Shown one piece after another: positions 12,402 through 24,266 of a stretch of 64,000 nt of DNA (positions are counted from its first letter, which is position 1; the number at the start of each line of letters is the position of its first letter). The stretch comes from Paramecium pentaurelia. Taxonomy: Eukaryota > Ciliophora > Oligohymenophorea > Peniculida > Parameciidae. The notes beneath the pieces are model-generated. The model searched no databases and was not told the DNA's origin. It saw only the letters and a program-made list of their open reading frames with translations. Made by a program: the position numbers and the translations under genes. Location of the stretch: contig CAJJDO010000048.1 of NCBI GenBank assembly GCA_905183005.1, forward strand, positions 417,498 to 481,497, read 5' to 3'.

Positions 12402-13232
12402 TCATTTTATGATAATATAACAAAATCCATCTGGATTAACAAAAGTTGACACCAATAATCTTACAGGGAAATCTATATTTACTACTAAACCTAATACATT
12501 GATATTTAATTCATTATAATTCAAACTCTTAAATAATATATGATAATATACATCCTCAAAGATTGGTAATAGAATATTTTAAATAGTTTCTTTGACATCT
12601 TTCAAGACATGGGATCTTTAAATCATATTTCCATCTATAAAGATCCTTATTGGAATACTTATTTATTATTCTTTTTTTAGATTAGTTAAATCCCAAATTT
12701 TGTCAAAGAATTCATAAAATTGAGGTTTGTAATTATGATCAGAATAACTTTAGAACATTTTATATTATTATTCTATTGTGATAGTTTAGAAGATTTATCT
12801 TTCCCATTTATGACCATACCTAATCATGCATGCCTATTTAAGATTCCAAAAATATCTATTCTTGATATCAATTTAAATGTTCTCTGATATAGGTAATACA
12901 TTTTATGGTCTTTTTTTAAAATGAACAATAATTTCTACTTCTTCATTAATTTTATCTATTTGAACAAAAAAAGGAAGATGCCATTAAATTGGTTAATCAT
13001 TATATGATAACCATAATGAAGATTTAACTTTATTTGAATATCTGATAAAATGATTGAATATTGATTCAAAATAGAATCCAGGATATTTATTATTGTAAAC
13101 AATGCAAACATAAGGTATAATTTATGTTTTATCATCAATATCCTAAATGATAAATTTTCCAAGAAAAGACTATTCATTAATTTATTTGCGAATATCTTCT
13201 ATATTAATTTCTTCTAAGTATTAATTATCCAT
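12402..13232 (-). CDS. ATG5: Autophagy protein 5 (ATG5)
   Basis: 276 residues, ATG 13230-13232, TGA 12402-12404, no intron. It matches ATG5 in length and order of signatures: an N-terminal PYVCIVYNNKYPGF-type ubiquitin-fold strand, VKSSLWLSYNDQPIQWHLPF, an EIIVHFKK strand, then FWNLKQACMIRYG. The lysine in the last motif (residue ~132) sits where the ATG12-acceptor lysine of ATG5 lies. The second ubiquitin fold follows with ISIPIRIFIDG and ends in the hydrophobic VNPDGFCYIII strand. ATG5 is conjugated to ATG12 and, with ATG16, acts as E3 for ATG8 lipidation. I see no sign of decay. Confidence 0.88.
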
Positions 13233-13659
13233 TCTATAAAAATAATAATAATATTTATATCAATATTTTTAAATCATTTTTACTAATCACAATTATATAT
13301 TTCTATATTTAATTATATACTTTAATAATTAAGGTTTAAATTGTAAAAAAGATAGAAGAATAGGGAATTAAATGAAATATTAAATAAGAGTTTCAATAAA
13401 TACTCATTTTATATGTAAATTAAAGAAATAATAGAAGATTTATAATTTTTTTATTTAAACCAATGAATTTTATTTTTTTGTATGAATATTAAACTCAAAA
13501 TATGAGATGATTAAATTAAATATTTTAATGGTATTAGAGTAATAAGACTAATCAATTTATAGGATATTTAGTATATATATATTGTATAATAAAAGTTTTG
13601 TATTCTATTGTTTATGAAATTGGGTGAGAAATTAAATCTTTTTTTAAAATATAAAAAAA
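13233..13659. promoter_or_regulatory. Divergent intergenic region between ATG5 and eL20
   Basis: About 430 nt between two outward-facing start codons. A/T-rich, no frame of note. It should contain the promoters of ATG5 and of the strongly expressed ribosomal protein gene, but I can point to no specific element. Confidence 0.35.
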
Positions 13660-14343
13660 ATGGTTAAAAACTCAGCACAAGACCCATAAGATAATTCACT
13701 CTAAATGAAAGTAATTGATAAAAGTGCTATTGGTTTAGATCAGATAATATTTGGTTTCCGGAAGAAGACTTCCATCAAAGGAAGACCCAAATCCAAAAGT
13801 GATTAGTATGAGAATCTTTGCAAGAAACACAGTCGCTGCTAAAAGCAGATTCTGGTATAGCATGAGTTAATGGTTAGGTGGAATTTAAGAAGACTTAATA
13901 AACTCAAACCATCACATGGATAGATCTTAGCAGTATAAGAATTATTTGAAAGAAGAGACACAAATGTTAAAACATATGGAATTGTTCTTAAATATTAATC
14001 AAGAACAACTATTCATAATATGTACAAAGAATTTAGAGACACAACCTTAAATGGAGCAGTCTCTTAATTATGTAATAATATGAGTTAAAGAATATTTTAG
14101 ATCAAGAAATGGCTGGAAATCATAGAGCTTAACCATAAACAATTCATATTCTCAGAACATCAGTATTAACAAAGAGTGCTGATATCAAGAGAGGAAAGAC
14201 TAATTAATACAGAGTATATATATAAAATTTAGTATTAGGGTGACTCAATCAAATTCCCAATTGTCAAAACAGTTCCAAGAGCTAGTCATAAAAAGTTTAG
14301 AACAGTATTCAAAGCCAAAAGACCTAACCTCTATAGATCATGA
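13660..14343 (+). CDS. RPL18A: 60S ribosomal protein eL20 (L18a)
   Basis: 192 residues, ATG 13660, TGA 14341-14343. Four introns: 13711-13738 (28), 13855-13877 (23), 14072-14100 (29), 14214-14238 (25); each is needed to keep the family sequence. Recognisable blocks are SKEDPNPKVISMRIFARN, KSRFWW, KLKPSHGQILAVQELFE, YGIVLKYQSRTTIHNMYKEF, and near the end SIKFPIVKTVPRASHKKF with KRPNLY. eL20 is a component of the large cytosolic ribosomal subunit. A short N-terminal extension (MVKNSAQDPQD...) precedes the conserved YLVSGRRLP start. Base composition is slightly less A/T-rich than neighbours, as expected of a highly expressed gene. Confidence 0.95.
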
Positions 14344-14562
14344 AAATGTTATTTTAGTACAATAATCATCATATAATAATATTTAATATTAATTCATAAT
14401 ATTATGTTAAATTAATATATATATATATATATCTAGAAGCAATAATTTTCATATATTATTTTTTTTAAATATCTTTAATAATTATGATTATTTTTAATAT
14501 ATAAAAATATAAATCTATTATTTTTTTAAGGTTTCAATTAACATTATAATTATAATATATTA

Positions 14563-15843
14563 TCATTATTTATCAATCAATTTTTTGAAATTAGGTAATT
14601 TTTATACAGGTTCATGATGAGTTAGCATTTAAATTGATTATGATCCAGAATTAGAAGTAATTTTCATCAAATTTAAATAATTTATAACTTGATTTGCACT
14701 AATTCGTTTTTATGGATCTTTTTCTAACATATATTAGACAAGTATTTTATAATCAGATTGCTTTATTTTAGAAAGTATTTATGTATTCATAATGAAATTT
14801 TTGTTATTTTCCATAATTTATTTTGTACTATTACCTGCAATTAATTTTTGCCCAGTTAACCTAAAATTTATAAATGATATTTACATTTAGTAAAGTATGG
14901 CTCCACAAGCAAAGATATCTACTTTCTCAGTTATTTATTATTTATAATCAAAAATTTCTGGTGCCATATAACCAGGAGTTCCAAATTTCATATCTTTATC
15001 TTTTTCTAAATCTTCAATCTTTTTGGTAATTCCAAAATCAATTATTTTTAATTGTGAAAATTAACCCAAATCATTAAATACTATATTATCTGGTTTCATG
15101 TCTCTATGTACAAATCCATTATTGTGCATATAATTAATTCCTTCCATAATTTACTAATGATATTAAAAATGAATAATATACTTGTATTATGACATCTACT
15201 TCACGATTATTCAATTTACAATATTTAAGACATTAATTTAGTGAGCCACCTTTTAGATATTACATCACTATTTAATATTGATCATCAGTTTCATAAACTT
15301 CGATTAGCTTTACTAAATTTTTATGGGACAGTTATTTCAATGCTTCAACTTCATTTTGAAATAACTACAATAATAATACATTATACTAATTAGGAATATT
15401 GATTCAGTTTTTTCATCTCTTTACAAGCAAAAATTTATTCATTTTCATTTCTTTAGACTAATAGAATCTTATTAATAAATATATTTATATACAGAACTTT
15501 TTTAGTTAGCTTCTATTTTTTCCGTAATTGTAAAGAAAGGATCCAAACTTTTATATACTACTTTTCTATCCATATGTTCTTTTACTCTTAATAAGACATT
15601 CTAATCAGCATAAAAGTATCTCCATTTTCCTTTCCAACATATAGCAAATGCCTCCAAATTTTGATTTTCTTAATTTACTTTCCAATCGATTATTGTTTGT
15701 AAATTCATTGGGATCACATACTTGATTTTTTAAAAAGACTTAACTATTAACCAATATATTACTTCCCCGATATCTATACTATCTTGGTTAATATAGATAA
15801 AATAGCTTTTATCAAACAATAAGTGCTTTCTTAAGCATTACAT
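14563..15843 (-). CDS. Ser/Thr protein kinase with N-terminal PH-like domain
   Basis: 393 residues from ATG 15841-15843 to TGA 14563-14565. Introns 15468-15492 (25), 15365-15386 (22), 15154-15181 (28), 14861-14884 (24). Residues 1-100 form a PH-like region. The kinase domain has an intact lysine (IFACKEMKK), an HRDMKPDN catalytic loop, DFG (IIDFGITKK), GTPGYMAPE and DIFACGAILYQML. All catalytic residues are present, unlike the neighbouring pseudokinases. The HRDMKPDN loop and PH-like N terminus resemble ciliate CAMK/AGC-like kinases. An in-frame stretch upstream of the chosen ATG is also open but has no ATG before a TGA, so the start could be in an unseen exon. Confidence 0.82.
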
Positions 15844-16315
15844 CAATTTGAATATTAATGAATTTGGAATAAAAGATTCTATCCACTATAAAATAGCAAA
15901 ACTTCTTAATACAGTAAGATATATAGTAGAGCATATTATTGAATCAAAAACTAATCACCTAAAAAAATAAAACAAAAACATTTTAAAATGTATCTAAATT
16001 TTATAGGACCATTCCTTCAATAAATGAAAAATAATCATATATTTTGATCTCATATTATCAAATGAGAAAAATAATAGTATATAAACAGAATAAATAACAA
16101 ATAAAAAAGAATTAATACCTTATAATTCAAATATTTAAACTTATTCATTGACAATTATTTTCTTTTATTAATCCAATAAATAAAGATGCTAATTGTTTGT
16201 AATTGATGAATAATTATCAATAATTTATATTTTATTACTATTGATTAATTATTATTAAATATTATTATTATTATAGAATTACAAACTCTTTAAAAAACTT
16301 AATAATTTTATATAC
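15844..16315. other. AT-rich intergenic stretch, nothing recognised
   Basis: About 470 nt between the kinase start and the carboxypeptidase stop (tandem on the minus strand), so it should include the kinase promoter. It contains (TTA)n/(TAT)n-type simple repeats around 16245-16275. No coding or RNA signature seen. Confidence 0.4.
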
Positions 16316-17844
16316 TCAAGGGAATAATTCACCTTTTATAAATTTCTACATAAATATTTCTGATTCCTCTCTTTTATCCAATGGTACCATATGTCCTGCA
16401 TTTCTTATTGTCAATAATGTGAGACCATCCAAATCCATTACATAACCAGCATTTTAATCAGGATCAACCTCTCTCTATGCATGAATAAACCAAGGTCTCC
16501 AAGGTTTCAATGTAGTCAAATCTTCAAATTATAATAATATTATACATAATTCTTTCTACAATTTATCAATCCAAAACATAGTTCCTGTTAATGGAACAAC
16601 AGCATCAACATCACCACTAAATTTCAAAATTCTTATTTAATTTTTTAGGATCTTTTAATATAAATAGTAAGATCCCTTAGGATTTACCTAATAATTACCC
16701 AAAGTTCTTGAACAAATAGACCATTCAGCAGATTCTTATCTAATTTTAAGAAGCTATAAATTATAATCTAATTATTACAGTTCTAATTTCAGCAGATTTT
16801 AAATAATGATATAATCCTTAAACATCAGCACAAGGAGGAATATCAGATTCCTCATTTAGTGATCTCATACCACTAAATTTCTAACTCATCTTACTACCTT
16901 CTGGAGTGTAAGTGAAGCAATAACCATAAATATTATAAGGATTGAATTTAATATGAGCTGCCTTTGTTCCACTAACTTCAACTTCAACTTTGTCAGCTAA
17001 TTCTTTACATTTTCCATCTTTAACTCCATAACATTCATTTTACACTGCCAATATTTTCTCATATAATTCCTCACTTATAAAATTATGTCTTCCATAAAAT
17101 TTATAAACATGAATTTAGAATGGATCAGCTTATTCAGTGCATTCAGTAGGATCTGTACAACCATTACCTATTGCCAATCCTTATAAATTAATAAGACTAT
17201 CAGTTGGCTTTCCAACATTGTAATCAATGATTTCATTAGCTAAAGTTGGAATATATATTCCAGCATAACTTTCTCCTGAAATGAAAAATGGCAATTTTTT
17301 ATATTCTGTAAATCTACTAAAAAAATCAACCAATGCATTAATATTATATTTTGCTGTAGATTCATCTGATTATTCACCTTAAGGACCATATGAAAATCCA
17401 ACTGTAATTGGAGATTCAATATAGAGCATATTAGCCTTAATTATAAGATAATGAATTATTACAAAATTTGTCCAAGAATACTAATTCATTTCAAATTCAG
17501 CAGTACCTGCTTTAAATACAAATGGACCATTCTCATTAAATGCACCTTATAATGAAGAACATCCTGGACCACCATTCAACCAAAGAATTACAGGTTTCTT
17601 TAATGCATCCACAGGAGCTGGATAAAACATATAATGAAATTAAGCTGTTCCTTCATTATTTGCTTTAAGATAACCTGAATACCTAAAATATTAATATAGA
17701 ATCTTACACTTATCCATCGTAATTTATCTTAAACAATCTATTCAATTCATTCTTATCTACTAAATCTGCTTCATCAACTTAGACTTAGACTTGGAGACAA
17801 AGACATATGGAAAGGATGCTCAGAAATATAACAAAATTGTTCAT
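16316..17844 (-). CDS. Serine carboxypeptidase (peptidase family S10)
   Basis: 483 residues, ATG 17842-17844, TGA 16316-16318. Introns 17683-17707 (25), 17436-17462 (27), 16754-16778 (25). The N terminus is a clear signal peptide (MNNFVIFLSILSICLCLQ). The substrate-binding LNGGPGCSS block, the nucleophile motif ISGESYAG, the Asp region SGDVDAVVP and the terminal NAGHMVP with the catalytic His give a complete Ser-Asp-His triad. Several cysteines suit disulfides. S10 enzymes remove C-terminal residues in acidic compartments, so a lysosome or phagosome role is expected. The 27-nt intron is in frame but interrupts SWTNF/ANMLYIESP, so it is real. All family landmarks are present. Confidence 0.93.
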
Positions 17845-17917
17845 TCTTTATTTTAAATATAAAGTACTAAATGATGATTAAATTGCATATGTAATAATAA
17901 TTATTAATATATTTTTA

Positions 17918-18785
17918 ATGGGAAATGGTACCTTTTATTTTATATTTATTAAGATGCTTTAAGTTCCTGTACCAAAAAATAAAAATCATCAATTACTTAA
18001 AGAGAATCTAATATAACAATAACAAGGCAGTTCAATTAAACTACATGTTCAATATTGTAGGGAGATATATTTGTTAGTGGATTAAATATAGGTATTACTT
18101 TTGTTTATCATAGTGAATTGTTCATATGAACCTGCAGATTCTTTAATCGTTAAACAGTATTTTATTTAAAATAATATCTAGAGATCAGAATATTAAGAAG
18201 AAATAAAAGGATGAAATCAGAGCAAGTATATTCTTTCTTATATCTAGTGCATGTAGGTGATGTTATAATAACAGAAAGATAGAATCATTTTCTACTTCAT
18301 GCTAAATTACCGATGTATTCTGAAATTAAAGATTTATAAAAAGTATATTCAACTTATGAAAAATGGTATCTATATAATTGAAGTTTAGTTTGTAAATTGC
18401 TGAACAAAATATTATGTCTGAAATCACTTTTACTGAATAAAATGCTTTAAATTTTACTATTCCAAAATAATACAATGCAGAATGTTTGATCAGATGTATC
18501 ATAAATCATATAAGTTTAAATCCTTAAACAAATTTAAAATAAATTAATTTTCTTAGTAATGATTATACAACTGTAAATTCAATCAAATATTTACATTAGA
18601 TTAACATTTTTAAATTAGAATTGGATAATATATTAGATGAAATGAAAGTACCTAATTTAGCAGAGAAAAATAGAAAAACATTTCTTGAATTTTTAAACTC
18701 AACAAATTGTGAAGAACCTCCATATTTTCTAAGTACTGGATTAACAACTAGTTTTGCCAATCTGGCTGAAAAAAGCACAGAATGA
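17918..18785 (+). CDS. Unrecognised protein
   Basis: 265 residues from ATG 17918 (253 from the in-frame ATG at 17954) to TGA 18783-18785. Introns 18157-18181 (25), 18226-18247 (22), 18366-18388 (23) join otherwise closed frames into a coherent product. A hydrophobic segment near residue 70 (QVLLLFIIVNC) could be a buried helix. The rest is alternating helical sequence with several cysteines and a short acidic C terminus. No family recognised. It is divergent with the carboxypeptidase gene (73 nt between starts) and convergent with the CDPK-like gene. Confidence 0.72.
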
Positions 18786-18859
18786 TTTAATTTTATTTAT
18801 ACTAATATATATTTGTAAATAAATTGGAAGTTATTCAATTAAGTATTATATATTCATTT

Positions 18860-20501
18860 TCAATAGTTTTCATTTAATTTTTTCCATAAAATTAATAAAA
18901 TGATCATAAGTAAACTAATAATATTATATATCATAAATACTCTCCATTTTAAACAATGCTTTTCGAATTCCTTATTTAATGATTACTAATCTGTTTACAT
19001 AAGTCTAACTATACTTTTTTTACTTATATATTAACTTTTATTTGATAATATTTGGAATCCCTTTCTAAGATTATCTAGAGTAATAACTTTGTTTAAATTG
19101 CTATTCATCACTAAAAAATCTTGAAAAGTAATTTATTAATTAGATTCAATCATCTATTAATAATCAGATGATGCATTTTAATCTTAAAATAAATCTTACA
19201 ATAATTTGCATAGAGTAATAAGATTTAAATTATTATCTTCATTTTTATCTAAAATATCATAAAGTTTCTTCATTATTAAATATTAATGTGGAGCCATAGA
19301 TTATATTAGATAAAATGTAAAGCATTTTTATAAATAATTAATTTTTTTATGCAAATTTTATGGTATTAATTTTATTCTATGCAATTTAAGAAATTCTTAA
19401 TTTCCCAATTAAACTAATTTATTTTCTTTTACTTAATTAAATTTAATTCTTTATTAAGGTATCAATTACAACATTGCTAATAATAATGATCTTAAATTAA
19501 TTCCCATTATATTTTAAGGAAGTCTTAAATTTTATTTAATTGTTTCCAACCATTATTCATTGTCTAAATCTGTATAATTATTTATTTTAGTAGCATTAAA
19601 TTTTGCAATCATTGAATAAATTATCAAACCTACTTACCAAACATCTTATTCTGATGATTTATTTCTATCTTATAAATCAAAAGCTGTACTAATATTTTCA
19701 CTTTTCTTTTATTTAAATATTCCATTTATATTTGTTAATTTCAGATAATGATATTTTGAATTTACAAAAAAATGAAATGATTGCATATCTAAATTATTAT
19801 GATACAATTTTTAGGAATGTAAATAACCAACAACAGAAATAATTTAAGAAGCAATAATTTAAATTTATTCCAAATTCAAATCTTAATTTTTGTCTATAAA
19901 TTCTTATAAACTTTCTTTAGAACAATATTCAAAGAATAATTTATCCTTTTATTATGATTCTTCATTTTCTATTTCTAAAATCTCAATAATATGTGGATGA
20001 CACTAAGCTTAAAACAAAAATTACAAGTGCAGCTCTATTTAATTTAATATTACTGTAGTGATTGTTTTCTTCACCTTAGTCTGAATTATTTGTATAATAA
20101 ATTCTTCCAGTAAATTTATTAACAAAATATTTATAAAAACATTTTTCTGCTTAATTCATTTCTTCTTATGGTATGAAATCATTATCCAATAATTTATTCA
20201 ATTCAGCATTTCTTTTACTTATTAATAAAGTTTAATGTGATCTAATGCTTATAGGAGATGATATAAGTTTTTCTTTTTACATTTAATAACTTTCTAAAAT
20301 CATAGTCAATTTATGTTGGGCACTATTTGGTTATAATAAATGTCCATATCTCTTATTTCTTTGAAATTAAGAATCAGAAGTTGTTTATTGCTAAGGATCT
20401 GTATTTTAAATTTTCTAGAATAGTTGTTGTTTATATACATCACTTTAACTTTATGATTTATTCTTTTTAGAAGACTTAGTCTTTCCATTGCATAATCCCA
20501 T
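18860..20501 (-). CDS. CDPK-like pseudokinase, probably N-myristoylated
   Basis: ATG 20499-20501, TGA 18860-18862. With one 19-nt intron (20035-20053) it gives 540 residues; the frame switch around 20035-20150 could instead be explained by a longer intron. The N terminus MGLCNGKTKSSKKNK fits N-myristoylation plus a polybasic patch. A kinase fold follows (HPHIIEILEIE, FFEYCSKESLQEFI, DVWQVGLIIYSMI), but the catalytic loop reads HNNLD instead of HRDLK (19787-19801) and no DFG is visible. The C-terminal part has EF-hand-like sequence (DKNEDNNLNLITL), as in calcium-dependent kinases, then a final hydrophobic segment (VFMIYNIISLLMIILLIL) that could anchor it in a membrane. Likely a catalytically dead Ca2+-responsive regulator. 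Confidence 0.75.
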
Positions 20502-21520
20502 AAAATATCTATATTATAAAATGATTAAAAAATTGGATTTAAAACATTAAAATAAATGGTGTTCATTTTTCAGATTATTATTAATTACAATATAACATTA
20601 TTATTTAATCAAAAATATTCTAAAATACTGGAAGAAACTAAAGAATATCCTTGTTTCTAATTTGAATTATCATTTTCTATTAAAAAGTTAAATCATATAT
20701 TGAGAGCAAGCAAATATATTTCAAAATAATATATTTTTAATTTCAAAATAATTTAATAAATAATGTAAATTATTTAATTTTAATTAATACTCTAAATAAA
20801 AGTAGATAACCTTATTCATTTTATTAAATATTTGATAATTATAATTTGTATCAATTATAGAACAAACTAATTTCAGAAATACAAATAAATGTATAAATTT
20901 TATTTAATTATATATATATATATATCAAATCATCATTATTAATTTTATAAGTATTTGATATTAATCCTACTAAACGTATCTGAAAGAATCATATTTTATA
21001 TTTTTAATATTTATTTGAGACAGGAATCTGAATATATTAGAAATCAAATATTTTGATGATTGAAAATTTATTTCATTTCATTTAATTCCACATTCATTGT
21101 CTTAATTAATATATTGAATGTGAATGTGTAACAAGATGATTCAATTTATGTTTATTCAATATGGTAATCATATTGAGAAAATCATTAAAATTTAATAATG
21201 TTTGAAAATAATGCAAATTTGTAAATCCTATGATATAAATGATAAATTACTACCTTTATAAAAGTATTGAAAATTCACCTTTTATAAAATACAAAGATTT
21301 CAAAATAAGACTCCAAATATTTGCAAAATAATTGAAGACTTTATTAGGTTGAATCATAAACTTTTGTCAAATTAATAATTGGAAATGATATTGCTTCATG
21401 ATATCCTAATAATTAAGTATAAAACATACAAATAAATAGAAAGAGCATAGTTTCTCTTAATAAATTATTTATTATAAATAAATAATAATAATAAGTATGA
21501 TTATTAGATTAAAATTTAAA
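20502..21520. other. 1-kb AT-rich non-coding region
   Basis: The longest stretch without a recognised gene. It separates the CDPK-like gene start from the 3' end of the next minus-strand gene. It has (TA)n around 20905-20930. A small inverted repeat, CACATTCA at 21089-21096 against TGAATGTG at 21115-21122 and 21121-21128, surrounds a short AT-rich spacer. I find no frame of length under the ciliate code and no tRNA B-box-like sequence. It may hold the CDPK-like promoter and possibly an unrecognised transcript. Confidence 0.45.
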
Positions 21521-22423
21521 TCAAATAACAGACAACTATAAAATTTTCAAATTTTATATTTAGTAAGACAAATTCATTGATCTATATTGAGGTTTCCTTT
21601 TATAAGGAGGTACTTTAAAGTAAGGAGCCAAAGAATCATGTGACATTTAATCATAATCAATTTAATGAGTATCACTAAATTCACTTTCATATTCATTCTC
21701 ATTTAACATAGCATCATATTCAGCTAGACATTTATTATAAAACTTTCTATACTATTTCCAGCAATAGTGAATTAATGTTTCATCTATTTCCTAATCTAAT
21801 GGTTCTACTTCATAGAGCATTTTATTAATAAAATTTGGTGCAATATATCGATGTTCTTTAGTTTAATGTATTACGACATTACTTTTTATATCATTAGTTG
21901 TATAAAATTCAATATTTAAATCCTTTTTATATTTTTATTCAAGTTTCATTGTCTTTTTAAATTATTTCATTCCACTTAAAATTTGTTATAAATTTCTAAA
22001 ATCTAAATTTTTTTCATGAATTATTTTGGATTAATATATGTTATATTTCTAATACGGAGGCTTAAGATTATTTTCTATAATTCAATTTGTATTTAAGATA
22101 CTTTTGTATGCTTCATCTTCAAGGAGAAGTCCATGTTTATTGCAATATTTCAAATAATCATAAATGTCAGTGAATCCTAGTGATTCAAGATGTTTGATAA
22201 AGAGGAATTCATTTTAAATACAGCTTTTATAAATAGGATCTTAAAGTAATTATTGATTAAGTGATAAATTTAAAGGACAATTTTTACGTTTCCTTAAATT
22301 CCTTTCAGTAAGTCCATCAAGCGGTTTGTTGTATTCTGAGTCCTCTTCATGTTCTTGTTGAGAATCAGTGAGATCAATAATATTTCCGGGAAAATATTAA
22401 TCTTTTTTAAAAGCTTATTCCAT
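21521..22423 (-). CDS. Unrecognised acidic protein
   Basis: 291 residues, ATG 22421-22423, TGA 21521-21523, intron 22075-22101 (27 nt, contains an in-frame TGA, so it must be removed). The N terminus is acidic (DLTDSQQEHEEDSEYNKP) and followed by a basic TERNLRKRKNC block. A helical region includes FLFIKHLESLGFTDIYDYLKYC. The C-terminal half has many Tyr, Glu and Asp residues (ENEYESEF) and a Pro/Tyr-rich end. The LGFTDIYDYLKYC part vaguely recalls the YLKYL signature of Mediator subunit 31, but spacing does not fit and I do not assign it. Probably soluble. Confidence 0.7.
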
Positions 22424-22487
22424 TTATTTGAGTATTAAAATAATAAATTAATTTATATATATATATATATATGTTTAAAATTATAAT

Positions 22488-24215
22488 TCACTTCTAGTTT
22501 GGTAATTATTAACTTATGTGAACAGGTTTGATTGTAACAGAATTATTATTATTATTATTATTATTATTAGATTATTATAATCTTTCAGCTGTCATTTCAT
22601 TTCCAGCATTTTTCAAATTTTCTACAATATCTTCTAAATTAGGTAATGGCTTTAAATCTTATGTTATTAAATTAGTAATTTTTAATTCTTTTAATAAATA
22701 TTTAGATATGACTCTAACTGATTTCCATGCATAATCTTTTAAATTCTTACATCTTTCATTGTCTTAAATTTTACGAGTCTGATCTAATTAATAAAAAACT
22801 TCATTTAAATAATAATTTAATCCAGGTTCAATAGGATTAGTTTCTATTTTATATGGTCTTCCTTAATCTTATAAAATTGATTAAAATGCATCTGTCTATT
22901 TATATTTAAGGTCATCATAGATTCTTTTTTGTATTTCTAATCTTTTTTTTTTGGCTTTCTCGGATGCTTTAATACTAAGTTTTTCATATCCATCATCAAA
23001 ACATTGTTTTTCTGTCACCCATAGTCGCTGAGATATTACAATAGAATACCCAAGTTCGTTCTGTGTCAATTAAATGTTAAACTTTCTCTCCTAATTTATC
23101 TCCTAATTCATCTAATTATTTTTGTACTTCAATTTTCAAATTCTATATGAATTATTTCTAAAATATTAACAGGATTTCAATACTTCATGATTCTCAAGTT
23201 CAGCTACAAAAATAAACAATAAAACTTAATTTAAGAATAATTTTCTAAAATAAGGATCATTTAATTAATTTTTGAATAAAGAATATTTTGTAAGAAATTT
23301 AGGAAACCTTTTCACTGTTATTATTTAAGATTCTAAAGGATTCTCTTTAAAATATTACAAAGCTCTCATTATAACTTTAATAACTGCCTAAAGATTTTTT
23401 GTTCTTTAAGGTTCAGACACTCCTTATATAACTTATCCAGCTTCTTCACCTACCTCATCAAATTCTACCTTATTTCTAAATATTAATTCAGAATTATTAA
23501 GGTATTTTTGTAAAGTCCAAAAATTTTTATAAAAAGAATATGGCAATGAAGCATTTACTTTGACTGATTCTTCATCAAATCCTCTATCTCTTATATTTAT
23601 TGGTTTCTTTCTTAATGATGGATGAATTGTTGAGAATATTTGAGTCAAGAATATTTAAACTTATCCTCTTAAAAAAGTGTCATGTGTTGTTGAAAGTCTT
23701 TTGAGCATTGAATTACAAATTCTTAATAAAACATATTTGTTTTCATCTTAGAATTTTGATATTGTGGATATCTAACTATATAAATTATTAAAGTAATCAT
23801 AAAGTTCTGATAGAGACAAACATTCATAAATATCTTCACTAAAAGCTTAAATTAGTTATAGATTGTACTAAGAGGATATGGTTTAAGTTCAGGTACTTCC
23901 TTGCATATTGTATAAGATAATTCAGCCAAATAAATATTTACTTTTAAAAGTTCTAATAAATCTTCATCTAGTACTCTTTTACAAGTCAATTTCTATAGAT
24001 TAATAAATATTATTACTAATTTTTGATGTAAATAGTCTCTACAGTTTTTAAGGAAAGATTAATAAAATGGTTAGAATTAATCTGCAGATTCTTCTTCATG
24101 TAACTTTAACAGTTTTTGTTTTATTATTTCGGTGTGTCTCGCTTTAAAATTTAAAATGTACGACTATGAAATATTCAAACAATACTTCAATCTCCATTTG
24201 TTTAAATTCACTCAT
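22488..24215 (-). CDS. THOC1: THO complex subunit 1 (THOC1/Hpr1 family)
   Basis: 544 residues, ATG 24213-24215, TGA 22488-22490. Introns 24164-24185 (22), 23846-23868 (23), 23158-23183 (26), 23028-23049 (22). The central region carries the THOC1 signature: LRICNSMLKRLSTTHDTFLRG, then QIFLTQIFS, SFYKNFWTLQKYL, a KFLTKYSLF element and FRKLFLNQVLLFIF. THO/TREX couples transcription to mRNA export in the nucleus, and this subunit is helical. A homopolymer of eight Asn codons near the C terminus is encoded by an ATT repeat at about 22541-22565. The coiled-coil region with KASEKAKKKRLEIQ is normal for the C-terminal half. Confidence 0.85.
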
Positions 24216-24266
24216 ATTAAAAATGTTTAATTAATTAAAAATATATTTTTATATTTCTAATATTAA

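Noticed and set aside
20306..20488. Minus-strand 60-codon frame with its own ATG
   Set aside because: Out-of-frame with the myristoylation-signal CDPK-like N terminus that continues into a kinase fold.
20502..21520. tRNA gene in the 1-kb gap
   Set aside because: No B-box-like GGTTCRANYC and no cloverleaf found by eye on either strand.
21521..22423. Mediator subunit 31 identity for the acidic protein
   Set aside because: Only an isolated YLKYC-like word resembles it; spacing and flanking residues do not fit.
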